Position numbers and translations under genes: made by a program
Notes under the pieces: model-generated
Seen by the model: the letters and a program-made list of their open reading frames with translations, nothing else
Database searches by the model: none
What the model was told of the DNA's origin: nothing
Assembly (NCBI GenBank): GCA_028701335.1
Contig: JAQVQY010000010.1
Coordinates: 1 to 37,285 of the forward strand
Direction of reading: 5' to 3'
DNA from: Eubacteriales bacterium
GTDB taxonomy: Bacteria > Bacillota > Clostridia > Christensenellales > Aristaeellaceae
Length of the DNA stretch: 37,285 bases
Shown here: one piece after another, positions 16,819 to 24,018 of the stretch
How the letters are laid out: every line of letters starts with the position of its first letter
How positions within the stretch are numbered: position 1 is the first letter of the stretch

Positions 16819-18108
16819 CTATTCGCCCGCCTCAAACCCGCAGGGCAAATATTCCGGCAGTATCCGGTCCACCTCCGTGTAATCCAGCCGGGCGAAGCGC
16901 AGCAGGCCGTTTTCGCATTCATGTGAGGCCACGCAGTCCCCGATGAGGGGAGCGGCATAGCGGATGAAGTCATCGGTCACGTCGGTGCCGCCGGGGGCGA
17001 TCCATCCGGCCGGGAGCCTGCGGGCGGCGTTGGCCATTTTGTGAAGGGGCACCGAGTCATAGCGCACCTCATAGGGGCTGTCGCTGACCCTTAGAATGGT
17101 AGCCATGATATCGCTCCTGCCCGACAGGCCCAGGCGCACCGCCTCCTGGCCCAGCCTCCGGGCCTCCTGGCGGTCCACGCCGGACGCTTCCAGGGAGCAG
17201 CCGCGCTGGAGGACCCCGGGCACCTGGCCGGTGGCCTGGCCCCGGGCGTTTAGCTTTTTGCTGTTCAACAGGTTCACCACCGTCTGCATGGCGGTGGTGC
17301 GGCTGGCGCCGTACTCCACATGGCCAAATCCGTCCACTTTGTGGCTCTGGGCATCGGTCATCAGGCTCTCTGGCACCACCGCGATCACCCGGCCCCAGCG
17401 TTTGAGCCCGTCATTGACCAGGTCGCACACCTCTTCCGCTGTGTGCCCGGCCTCGGGCAGGAACAGGAGCAGCGGCATTTCACGCCCGGGGTCCCCCAGG
17501 CGGGCGGCGGCGGTGATAAAGCCGGAATCCCGCCCCATAGCCTGCAGCACGCTCACGCACTCGGACGGCGCCATGGCGCGGTTCTCCTCCTCCACGTTTT
17601 TGATCAGGTTGGCCCAGTAGCGCGCGCAGGAGCCGTAGCCCGGCGTATGGTCAATGAGGGTGCGCGCCTCGTCCCCCAGGTCGTTGTCAATGGTCTTGGG
17701 CACGCCCACTACCTTCAGGTCATAGCCCGTCTCCTGGGCCAGGCGCGCCACCTTGTCCGCCGTGTCCATGGAATCATTGCCGCCGATATAGAAGAAGTAG
17801 CCCACGTCATGGGCACGGAACACCTCGATGATCCGGCGGTAGTCGGCTTCATAGCTGTCCTTTAGTTTATACCGGCAGGAGCCGGCGGCGGCGGACGGGG
17901 TGATCATCAGGCGATTAAGCTCCGCCTGATCCTGGCGCCCCAAATCAAAGAGATGCTCCAGCAGCACCCCCTCAATGCCGTGGCGGGCGGCAAACACCCT
18001 GCCCACCTGCCCGCTCTTGATGCATTCCTCCGCCACCCCCAAAAGTGACGCGTTGATCACCGGCGAAGGCCCGCCGGACTGGGCCACCAGGGCGTTCCTC
18101 ATAGCCAT
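16819..18108 (-). CDS. pfp: 6-phosphofructokinase, probably pyrophosphate dependent
   Basis: A 429-residue phosphofructokinase, longer than the ~320-residue ATP enzymes, which would phosphorylate fructose 6-phosphate in glycolysis. Seen: SGGPSPVINASL (11-22), the phosphoryl-donor site GGNDS (109-113), the catalytic PKTIDND (137-143) and AMGRDSGF. In ATP enzymes the donor site reads GGDG and the catalytic loop GTIDND; an Asp at the fourth position (D112) and Lys before TIDND (K138) are hallmarks of PPi-using enzymes, so the donor is inferred to be PPi and the step reversible. I chose ATG 18108, six bases after GGAGG, over an in-frame start 57 bases upstream. It has its own promoter after the sms terminator. 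Donor specificity needs assay. Confidence 0.88.
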   Translation of the reverse strand: MAMRNALVAQSGGPSPVINASLLGVAEECIKSGQVGRVFAARHGIEGVLLEHLFDLGRQDQAELNRLMITPSAAAGSCRYKLKDSYEADYRRIIEVFRAHDVGYFFYIGGNDSMDTADKVARLAQETGYDLKVVGVPKTIDNDLGDEARTLIDHTPGYGSCARYWANLIKNVEEENRAMAPSECVSVLQAMGRDSGFITAAARLGDPGREMPLLLFLPEAGHTAEEVCDLVNDGLKRWGRVIAVVPESLMTDAQSHKVDGFGHVEYGASRTTAMQTVVNLLNSKKLNARGQATGQVPGVLQRGCSLEASGVDRQEARRLGQEAVRLGLSGRSDIMATILRVSDSPYEVRYDSVPLHKMANAARRLPAGWIAPGGTDVTDDFIRYAAPLIGDCVASHECENGLLRFARLDYTEVDRILPEYLPCGFEAGE

Positions 18109-18136
18109 AGGCCACCTCCCATATATGCTTGCCCAC

Positions 18137-18165
18137 AATGTACCATGCCACGGGCCATATCTCAA
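18137..18165 (-). promoter_or_regulatory. Promoter of the phosphofructokinase gene
   Basis: On the minus strand TTGAGA (18160-18165), 17-base spacer, TACATT (18137-18142) preceded by an extended -10 TG. Confidence 0.6.
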
Positions 18166-18168
18166 ATG

Positions 18169-18201
18169 AAAAACAGCTGGAAGCCCGCAAAAGCCCCCAG
18201 C
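18169..18201 (-). terminator. Intrinsic terminator of the smsCB operon
   Basis: Nine-base-pair stem including two G-U pairs (arms 18193-18201 and 18176-18184 on the minus transcript), eight-base loop, followed by TGTTTTT. It lies just after the smsB stop and before the phosphofructokinase promoter. Confidence 0.7.
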
Positions 18202-18216
18202 CGGTATACATTTCCG

Positions 18217-19152
18217 CTACTTCAGGAAACCCGCCACGATCCTGGCCTCAGCTTCCTCCTCGCTTAAGCCCAGGGTGCGGAGCTTGAGAATCTGCTCGCC
18301 GGCGATCTTCCCAATGGCGGCCTCGTGGATAAGGGCGGCATCGGGGCTCAGCGCGTCCAGCCGGGGGGCGGCGGTGACCACCGCCTCATCGGCCACGATG
18401 GCGTCACAGGCGCTGTGCCCGTGGCAGCGGGCCTCCCCCACGATGCGGCTGACAAAGTGCTGCCGGGAATGGCCTTTGGCCACCGAGCGGCTCACCAGGT
18501 CGCAGCCCGCGTCCTCACCCTCCAGCACCACATGGAAGACGCTTGTGGCCTCCTGGCTGCCGTCGGTCAAAAGGCGCTCCCGGATGATGAGCCTGGACCT
18601 GGCCTTCAGGTTGGCATGGGTCTCCCGCTCGGTAAAGCTGACACCGCCCAGCTGGGAGGTGTCCATGGTGAGGCTGGCGTCCTCCTCCAGCCAGCACTCG
18701 GTGACCGGGTTGATGCGCCGGATGCCTTGTCCCTCCCCGGTGCCCACGTGCTTTTCCTCATACATCACATCGCTCCCCGGGGAGAGATAAAAGCGGTGGA
18801 TGCCGTCATGGCGGCTCTCGCTCTCATCAGATGTATGCACGCCGCAGCCGGCCACAATCTTCACCTGGGCGCCGGCGCCGATGTAGAAATCATTATAGGC
18901 CACATCCCTGATGTCTCCGTGAGTGACCACGGCGGGAATATACACGGTCTCATCCCGTGTGCCAGCGGCCACATGGATCTCAAGCCCAGGCTTGCCGTCG
19001 GGCTTTGACTCGATGCGGATGTTGTCCGTGCTCCTGCGGCCGGCGCAGCCGGAATCCTGGCGGATGTTATAAGCGCCTTCAAACGCGCCCTCATACCCCT
19101 CTACGGTGTTAAGGAGCTCCCGTGCAACGGGGTTTAATTCCTGGATATTCAT
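18217..19152 (-). CDS. smsB: SufB/SufD-family iron-sulfur scaffold, minimal SUF-like (SmsB-like)
   Basis: A 311-residue protein of the SufBD family, much shorter than SufB (~480) or SufD (~420). The C-terminal half keeps the family core: ACDAIVADEAVV, whose Cys aligns with the SufB cluster-site Cys, and DAALIHEAAIGKIAGEQIL, whose HEA holds the Glu equivalent to the SufB cluster ligand; the last part LGLSEEEAEARIVAGFL matches the family's SufC-binding end. The N-terminal helical region is reduced. ATG 19152 overlaps the SmsC stop by one base, after AAGGAAG. With only an ATPase partner and no SufS, SufU or separate SufD nearby, it fits the two-gene SMS system described for anaerobes and archaea. 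It presumably builds Fe-S clusters in the cytoplasm. Confidence 0.85.
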   Translation of the reverse strand: MNIQELNPVARELLNTVEGYEGAFEGAYNIRQDSGCAGRRSTDNIRIESKPDGKPGLEIHVAAGTRDETVYIPAVVTHGDIRDVAYNDFYIGAGAQVKIVAGCGVHTSDESESRHDGIHRFYLSPGSDVMYEEKHVGTGEGQGIRRINPVTECWLEEDASLTMDTSQLGGVSFTERETHANLKARSRLIIRERLLTDGSQEATSVFHVVLEGEDAGCDLVSRSVAKGHSRQHFVSRIVGEARCHGHSACDAIVADEAVVTAAPRLDALSPDAALIHEAAIGKIAGEQILKLRTLGLSEEEAEARIVAGFLK

Positions 19153-19871
19153 CACGCTTCCTTCCTGCCAACCGGGCAAAATCCCGCGATTTCCCCGGCC
19201 AGAAGCCCCGGCAGCACGTCTTCCCTTCTGCCCTGGTCACGCACCTGGCCCCCGGAGAGCACCACGATCTCATCGGCGATGTCGATCAGCCTTTGCTGGT
19301 GGGAGATGATGATAAGCGTCCGCTTCTCGCGCTTCAACCCGTTGAACACATCCACCAGGCCCCTGAAGGACCACATGTCGATCCCGGCCTCCGGCTCGTC
19401 AAAGATGGAGACCTGGGTGCCCCGGGCCAGCACCGAGGCGATCTCCACCCGCTTGATCTCCCCGCCTGACAGCCTCGCGTCCACCTCCCGGTCCACATAG
19501 TCCATTGTGCAGAGGCCCACCTTGCCGGTAATGTCGCACAGGGTGTCAAAGTCCAGCTCCCGGCCGGCCGCCGTCTCCAACAGGTCCCTGACCGTAAAGC
19601 CCTTGAAGCGGACCGGGGTCTGAAAGCCAAAGCTGATGCCAAGCCTGGCCCGCTGGGTCACGTCCAGGTCCGTGATGTCCTGCCCGTCCAGGCGGACGCG
19701 CCCCGCGGAGGGCTTCACCAGTCCGGCGATGAGTTTCGCCAGGGTGGTCTTGCCCCCGCCGTTGGGCCCGGTCACCACGGTGAGCTTGCCCCCTGGGATG
19801 GTGAGGTTTAAGTCCTTGATTATATCGCCGCCCTCCGGCAGCGTCCAAAAGACATTTTCCAGCCTGATCAA
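19152..19871 (-). CDS. smsC: SufC-like ABC ATPase of minimal Fe-S assembly system (SmsC-like)
   Basis: A 239-residue cytoplasmic ABC ATPase of the SufC family, which binds the scaffold and drives its conformational change during Fe-S cluster assembly. Seen: Walker A GPNGGGKTT (35-43), the Q-loop GFQTPVRFKGF typical of SufC (85-92), signature LSGGE (134-138), Walker B with IFDEPEAGID (156-165) and the switch His in IIISHQQR. There is no membrane partner. I chose the TTG at 19871, nine bases after AAAGGAGG; the longer in-frame start at 19973 would read through the promoter and add a low-complexity non-homologous N-terminus. It is translationally coupled to smsB. Confidence 0.88.
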   Translation of the reverse strand: MIRLENVFWTLPEGGDIIKDLNLTIPGGKLTVVTGPNGGGKTTLAKLIAGLVKPSAGRVRLDGQDITDLDVTQRARLGISFGFQTPVRFKGFTVRDLLETAAGRELDFDTLCDITGKVGLCTMDYVDREVDARLSGGEIKRVEIASVLARGTQVSIFDEPEAGIDMWSFRGLVDVFNGLKREKRTLIIISHQQRLIDIADEIVVLSGGQVRDQGRREDVLPGLLAGEIAGFCPVGRKEA

Positions 19872-19910
19872 TGGCCTGTCCCTCCTTTGGGTATGGTGCC
19901 AACACAGGGG

Positions 19911-19939
19911 ATTGTACCCCGGATTTGAGGCTGTGTACA
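19911..19939 (-). promoter_or_regulatory. Promoter of smsCB
   Basis: On the minus strand TGTACA (19934-19939), 17-base spacer, TACAAT (19911-19916), about 40 bases before the TTG start. The -35 is weak. Confidence 0.5.
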
Positions 19940-20031
19940 GCTGTTTTGCCCCGGGCCGCCACCTGCATGTCAAACAGGATCATGAAGGGCTGTGAACCTT
20001 TTTCGCGTCCCAGGCGACTTATATCGTGAAA

Positions 20032-20046
20032 GGGGCAAATTGCCCC
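20032..20046. promoter_or_regulatory. Operator-like palindrome between divergent operons
   Basis: A perfect 7-1-7 inverted repeat (GGGGCAA, one base, TTGCCCC) in the intergenic space between the divergent smsC and ABC-transporter genes. It could bind a dimeric regulator; no regulator is identified. Confidence 0.4.
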
Positions 20047-20169
20047 ATGCCTATGTTTCCAGTTGTCTGTGCCATACGCCATACAGACAGAAGAAAGGGA
20101 TCAAAAAAGAAAACATCCTTAAAAATGGCGGGAATCTGCTTACTGAATGCCATGGAGCTGCGGGGAATA

Positions 20170-20178
20170 TGGTATAAT
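20170..20178 (+). promoter_or_regulatory. Extended -10 promoter of the ABC exporter genes
   Basis: TGGTATAAT, an extended -10 with a perfect TATAAT at 20173-20178 and no recognisable -35 box; the start codon is 29 bases downstream. Confidence 0.6.
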
Positions 20179-20206
20179 GGACCTGTATGTGGAAAGAGGT
20201 GAGGAT

Positions 20207-21109
20207 ATGCAGCTTGTCGTCAACAACATCACCAAGAGCTTCGGCGAGAAGGAGGTGCTCCACGGCGTCTCATTCACGGTTGAGTCCGGCCGGGCCATGG
20301 GCTTTCTGGGCCGCAACGGCGCCGGCAAGTCCACCACCATCCGCTGCCTGATGGACGTGTTCCACCCTGACAGCGGCAACTTCCTGCTGGACGGCAGCCC
20401 GTTTAAGCCCCGGAGCCTGAAAATCGGCTATCTGCCGGAGGAACGGGGCATGTACCAAAAAAACGGGGTGCTGGCCCAGCTGACCTACTTCGCCATGCTC
20501 AGGGGAGCCTCCATGGCCGACGCCGCCGCGTCCGCCAACCACTGGATTGATTATTTTGGCCTGGGGGAATACAAGAACAAAAAGCTGGAGACCCTCTCCA
20601 AAGGCAACCAGCAAAAGATCCAGATTGCCCAGTCCTTTTTAAACGAACCGAATATCCTGATCCTGGATGAGCCCTTCAGCGGTCTGGACCCGGTGAACGC
20701 CCAAATTTTTCAGAACGCCATCAACGAGTTTGTCAAAGAGGGCAGGCTGGTGATCTTCTCCTCCCACCAGATGAGCTATGTGGAGGAAGTATGCGATGAT
20801 GTGACGCTGATCCACAACGGCGATATCCTTTTATCCGGTGACCTGGACCTGATCAAACTGGAGGAGGGGCGGGACAAGCTGTTTCTCTCTGTCCTTTCGG
20901 GCGACACGGCCTGGGAAAAGGCGCTTTCCAATGCCTTCCCTGCCCTTGGGATCATCCCTGGGGATGACGGCCTGATCCTGGACACCAAAGGCCGGGTAAG
21001 CCAGGGGGACATCATGCGCTGGCTCAATGAGGAGCGCCTTACTGTCAGGCGTTTTGGCCTGTATGAGCCCAGCCTCAACGACATCTTCATCAAGAAGGCA
21101 GGTGACTGA
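20207..21109 (+). CDS. ABC transporter ATP-binding protein (NatA-like exporter)
   Basis: A 300-residue ATPase of the ABC-2 exporter type resembling NatA. Seen: Walker A GRNGAGKST (35-43), signature LSKGNQQKI with Lys in place of the second Gly-position residue as common in this branch, Walker B LILDEPFSGLDP, the switch His in FSSHQM, and a C-terminal regulatory extension of about 85 residues ending SLNDIFIKKAGD, as in NatA-type proteins. ATG at 20207 follows AGAGGTGAGG; an in-frame upstream start at 20147 precedes the promoter -10 and is discarded. It lies two bases before the permease gene and surely works with it. Substrate unknown; Na+ efflux or lipid/antibiotic export are options. Confidence 0.9.
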   Translation: MQLVVNNITKSFGEKEVLHGVSFTVESGRAMGFLGRNGAGKSTTIRCLMDVFHPDSGNFLLDGSPFKPRSLKIGYLPEERGMYQKNGVLAQLTYFAMLRGASMADAAASANHWIDYFGLGEYKNKKLETLSKGNQQKIQIAQSFLNEPNILILDEPFSGLDPVNAQIFQNAINEFVKEGRLVIFSSHQMSYVEEVCDDVTLIHNGDILLSGDLDLIKLEEGRDKLFLSVLSGDTAWEKALSNAFPALGIIPGDDGLILDTKGRVSQGDIMRWLNEERLTVRRFGLYEPSLNDIFIKKAGD

Positions 21110-21111
21110 CA

Positions 21112-22374
21112 ATGCGCGATTTCCTTACCGTTTTCAGGTATGAGCTGAAGACGCAGCTGACCAAGAGGACTGCCATCGTCACCACGGTGATCCTGATGCT
21201 GGTGGTGCTGGTCATCACCAGCCTGCCCCGTTTTATCAGCCTCTTTGATACAGGCGAATTGATAAATGAAACCAGCGGCATCGTGGGGGACGCGGGTTAC
21301 GTGCTGCCAGGCGGCGCCATTGAAAACGCGGGCTACGTGCTGCCCGGCGGCGGGACGGACGCGCTCCTGGCCCCCATCGCGGGAGATGACCCGGCCGTTC
21401 TTTTTGAGGACAGGGACGCCCTGACCCAGGCGCTGAGGGACAAAGACATCCAGGTGGGCTTTGTCATCCAGGAGAACCTGGACTATGAGGCCATTTACCT
21501 GGACCGGTCCCTGCAGGACAGCCTGGACACACAGATGGCAGCCATCCTGACGCAGCTTAAGAAGCAGCAGCTGATTGAGCAGATGGGCATCACGCCAGAA
21601 GGCTTCGCGGCCGTCGAGGCCGCCCAGGCTGTGGGCATCACCACTGTCCTGGGCCGCAACAGCGTTGACAACTACGCCATCAGCTTCATCCTGATGTTTG
21701 TGGTGTACATGATGGTGCTGCTCTACGGCAACTCCGTCTCCACCATCATCGCCCGGGAGAAGGACAGCCGCACCATGGAAATCCTTATCACTTCCACCCG
21801 GCCTTCCAGCCTCATCCTGGGCAAGGTGGCGGCGGCGGGCCTGTCAGCGGTCATCCAGTTTGGCGCCGTTGTCCTGGTAACGGTGGCGGGCTACCAATTC
21901 AACAAGCATCTCTATCCCGAGATGGTCACTGCCATGCTCTCCGGCACCCTCACCACCAGCTATGTTTTAAGCTACGTCTTCTTCTCCTTCTTTGGCTTCA
22001 TCCTCTACCTCTTCCTCTACGCCGCCCTTGGCTCCACCGTCTCCAAGATGGAGGATTTGGGCAGCGCCACCGCCCTGGTGCAGTTCCTGTTCATTTTCGG
22101 CTACCTGATCGCCACCTTCGCCGCCAATATGCCTTCGAGCGCTGTGGCGGTGATTGGCAGCATCGTGCCCTTCACCTCCATCATGGTGATGCCATTAAGG
22201 AGCGCCGTGATGACGGTGCCCTGGGGTGAACTCATCCTGGCGGGGGCGCTGATGGTGCTGTTTGTGATGTTCTTCGCTTTCCTGAGCATCAAGATTTACC
22301 GCTGGGGCAGCCTCAACTACGGCAACAAAACCAAGATCAGCCGCATTGTGAAAGAAGCGCTCCGGAGCCACTGA
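21112..22374 (+). CDS. ABC transporter permease (NatB-like, ABC-2 type)
   Basis: A 420-residue ABC-2 family membrane protein. It opens with a cytoplasmic helix (FLTVFRYELKTQLTKR), one membrane segment (about 23-37), a large extracytoplasmic domain (about 45-180), then five further membrane segments from about 185 to 400. The motif REKDSRTMEILITSTRPSSLILGK (coupling helix region, about 221-244) is diagnostic of the NatB/DrrB-type permeases. The extracytoplasmic domain starts with a tandem duplication of AGYVLPGG. It is directly downstream of the ATPase gene. It is likely an exporter subunit; what it exports is not shown by the sequence. Confidence 0.9.
   Translation: MRDFLTVFRYELKTQLTKRTAIVTTVILMLVVLVITSLPRFISLFDTGELINETSGIVGDAGYVLPGGAIENAGYVLPGGGTDALLAPIAGDDPAVLFEDRDALTQALRDKDIQVGFVIQENLDYEAIYLDRSLQDSLDTQMAAILTQLKKQQLIEQMGITPEGFAAVEAAQAVGITTVLGRNSVDNYAISFILMFVVYMMVLLYGNSVSTIIAREKDSRTMEILITSTRPSSLILGKVAAAGLSAVIQFGAVVLVTVAGYQFNKHLYPEMVTAMLSGTLTTSYVLSYVFFSFFGFILYLFLYAALGSTVSKMEDLGSATALVQFLFIFGYLIATFAANMPSSAVAVIGSIVPFTSIMVMPLRSAVMTVPWGELILAGALMVLFVMFFAFLSIKIYRWGSLNYGNKTKISRIVKEALRSH
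21292..21363 (+). repeat. Tandem 36-base in-frame repeat in the ABC permease gene
   Basis: Two adjacent 36-base units (21292-21327 and 21328-21363). The first 25 bases of the units differ at only two synonymous positions and encode AGYVLPGG twice; the rest of each unit has diverged. It extends the extracytoplasmic loop. Confidence 0.8.
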
Positions 22375-22389
22375 GGGCCTTCCTTGCAC

Positions 22390-22418
22390 TTGCCCCGCGC
22401 CTGAACAATGGCTATAAT
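22390..22418 (+). promoter_or_regulatory. Promoter of the NusG-domain-II gene
   Basis: TTGCCC (22390-22395), 17-base spacer, perfect TATAAT (22413-22418), 31 bases before the TTG start. Confidence 0.65.
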
Positions 22419-22448
22419 GGCGTGAACTGACGCGGAGGTATGTGACGC

Positions 22449-23018
22449 TTGAAGAAGAAGGACCTGAAGATCATTATTCCCATTTTGGCGCTGGCGCTTA
22501 TCCTGCTAATCCTCTCCCAGGTTTTGCCCAGGGAAAACAAGCAGGCTAACGCCGGAGCCCTGGTGACCGCTACCGTTGCGGCCGATAAACTCACCCCCAG
22601 CCCGGCAAAGGAAGCGGGGAGCCCAAACCCTGAAACATCAGCCCAGGCCACGCCTGAGCCCTCTCCTATGCCCACCCTGGCACCGGCCAGGGCGTACCTG
22701 AAGGTGCAGATCGGCAGCTTCGTCTTTGAGCCTCTGGCGCTGACGGAGAACCGGGACCTGGACCTCACCCAAGCGGACGGGAAGCAGAACATCGTGCGGG
22801 TGACGCCTGAGTCCATCATCATGCATTCCGCAAACTGTGACAACCAGGACTGCGTGCATCAGGGCATGGTCAGCCTTGAGAACAGGGGCAATCGGGTGCT
22901 GCAGAACATGATCGTCTGCCTGCCCAACCAGGTGGTGCTCCAGTTGCTGGACCCCCAGGAGGCGCTCGTTGACTGGGAGTCCGCCCACGGCCCGCTGCCG
23001 GAGGCTGAAACGCTCTAA
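22449..23018 (+). CDS. Membrane-anchored NusG domain II (NusG_II) protein
   Basis: A 189-residue protein with an N-terminal membrane anchor (about 7-24), a Pro/Thr/Ser-rich linker (about 36-80) and a C-terminal NusG_II domain. The domain signature is HSANCDNQDCVHQG (C130, C135) followed by IVCLPN (C157), the usual Cys pattern of this family. The function of stand-alone NusG_II proteins is unknown; they are common in Clostridia, often near rnf or cobalamin genes, and the domain is outside the membrane here. The start is TTG at 22449, ten bases after GGAGG; the nearer ATG is immediately followed by a stop. It has its own promoter and precedes rpmE. Confidence 0.82.
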   Translation: MKKKDLKIIIPILALALILLILSQVLPRENKQANAGALVTATVAADKLTPSPAKEAGSPNPETSAQATPEPSPMPTLAPARAYLKVQIGSFVFEPLALTENRDLDLTQADGKQNIVRVTPESIIMHSANCDNQDCVHQGMVSLENRGNRVLQNMIVCLPNQVVLQLLDPQEALVDWESAHGPLPEAETL

Positions 23019-23035
23019 AGCCCCAAAAATCGCCC

Positions 23036-23064
23036 TTGCATTAATGCGCGGGCAGTGTTAAAAT
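23036..23064 (+). promoter_or_regulatory. Promoter of rpmE
   Basis: TTGCAT (23036-23041), 17-base spacer, TAAAAT (23059-23064). Transcription would start around 23071, just before the leader hairpin. Confidence 0.75.
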
Positions 23065-23075
23065 GCTTTTTGCGG

Positions 23076-23119
23076 CTCATGGTTGCGCGCCATGAATCCG
23101 GCAGTAAGGCGCAAATGAG
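23076..23119 (+). ncRNA. Probable L31 leader RNA (ribosomal-protein autoregulatory element)
   Basis: The rpmE 5' leader folds into a long helix: 23076-23080 pairs with 23115-23119 and 23083-23088 with 23109-23114, eleven pairs interrupted by a two-base GG bulge, closing a 20-base apical region with a small GCC/GGC stem. The outer strand overlaps the start of the Shine-Dalgarno stretch GAGGTGAGAG, so folding should hide it. An alternative hairpin (TCATGG with CCATGA) competes with it. L31 leaders of this kind are known in Firmicutes and other bacteria; membership of a known family is inferred, not searched. Confidence 0.65.
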
Positions 23120-23130
23120 GTGAGAGAACC

Positions 23131-23340
23131 ATGAAAGAGAACATCCATCCCAAGTATCAGAAGGCCACGGTGCGCTGCGTTTGCGGCGAGACCTTTGAAA
23201 CCGGCAGCGTAAGCAAGGAAATGCGCGTGGACATCTGCTCCAAGTGCCATCCTTTCTACACCGGCAAGCAGAAGCTGGTGGACACCGGCGGGCGTGTGGA
23301 GCGCTTCAAGAAGCGCCTGGAAGCCCAGAAGCAGGACTGA
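23131..23340 (+). CDS. rpmE: 50S ribosomal protein L31 (zinc-binding type)
   Basis: A 69-residue L31 of normal length. It carries the four zinc-binding cysteines of the C+ form (C16, C18, C36, C39) in RCVCGETF and [15 protein letters not shown], the latter being the family signature. It sits in the large ribosomal subunit near the central protuberance and bridges to the small subunit. The ATG at 23131 is preceded by GAGGTGAGAG, which lies at the base of the leader helix. Zinc-containing L31 serves as a zinc reserve in Bacillus, where a C- paralogue replaces it; no paralogue is in this window. Confidence 0.98.
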   Translation: MKENIHPKYQKATVRCVCGETFETGSVSKEMRVDICSKCHPFYTGKQKLVDTGGRVERFKKRLEAQKQD

Positions 23341-23356
23341 GACCAGTTTCGTCGGT

Positions 23357-23384
23357 AAACCGCCCCGCTGCGGGCGGTTTTTTA
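23357..23384 (+). terminator. Intrinsic terminator of rpmE
   Basis: Nine-base-pair stem (23357-23365 with 23372-23380), six-base loop and a run of six T. The last bases overlap the stop region of the convergent 2H phosphoesterase gene. Confidence 0.9.
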
Positions 23385-23885
23385 TTCCTTCTTAAGAGCA
23401 TGTTCCTTGAGGATGGTGAAGCCGCCGCCTTCCTCCTCCCGGGAGAGCATGAGGGCCACCACCCGGGCTTCCCCTGGCAGGAAGGCGTCCCTGGCCCGGA
23501 CGGCCATGTTCTCCCCGATGCCATCCGGGTCAACCGCCAGGGTGATATGCGGACGGTAGTTGCCCTCCTTCAGGCTTGTGAAGGCATCGGCGTATTCATC
23601 ATGCCGGGCGTGGAAAAGCCTGTGGTAGCGCCCCAATTCCTCCGCTTCAGGCAGGCACACCAGGATATCAGGAGAGAGCAGGGCGATCCCTGCCAGCCGC
23701 ACCGGAAAGGCGGAAAAGCGCGGCGCCATCTCCTTCAGGTACCGGGCCAGGGGTTCCTCCTCCCAGAGGTAGTTCCCCAGGGTGATATGCGGGTGGATGG
23801 GCGGGGTATCAAGGGCGCCTGAGAGGGCAGAGAGCCGGCTCTCCGCCTTGTGGTCAAAGGTCCAGATGACCGACAGCCTGCGCAT
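23382..23885 (-). CDS. 2H phosphoesterase / 2'-5' RNA ligase family protein
   Basis: A 167-residue protein of the 2H phosphoesterase superfamily (LigT, ThpR, CPDase). It has the two diagnostic HxT motifs, HPHITLG (H33, T35) and YRPHITLAV (H113, T115), spaced about 80 residues as usual. Members hydrolyse 2',3'-cyclic phosphates of RNA ends or nucleotides, or act as 2'-5' RNA ligases; the exact activity here is unknown. It reads convergently towards rpmE and divergently from yqhQ. ATG 23885 lies after AAGGAGG (minus strand). Confidence 0.85.
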   Translation of the reverse strand: MRRLSVIWTFDHKAESRLSALSGALDTPPIHPHITLGNYLWEEEPLARYLKEMAPRFSAFPVRLAGIALLSPDILVCLPEAEELGRYHRLFHARHDEYADAFTSLKEGNYRPHITLAVDPDGIGENMAVRARDAFLPGEARVVALMLSREEEGGGFTILKEHALKKE

Positions 23886-23951
23886 GCGCCCTCCTTGTGC
23901 AAACTTTTTTTGTATTATAGCCTCACTTTAGCCCAAACGCTACTTTTACCC

Positions 23952-23979
23952 TTGCTCCCCTTGCCCCATCGTGTATAAT
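23952..23979 (+). promoter_or_regulatory. Promoter of the yqhQ operon
   Basis: TTGCTC (23952-23957), 16-base spacer, perfect TATAAT (23974-23979), 40 bases before the TTG start. Confidence 0.65.
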
Positions 23980-24018
23980 ATCTCTATAGCGCCCAGGCGT
24001 TATGAGGAGGATATTGTA

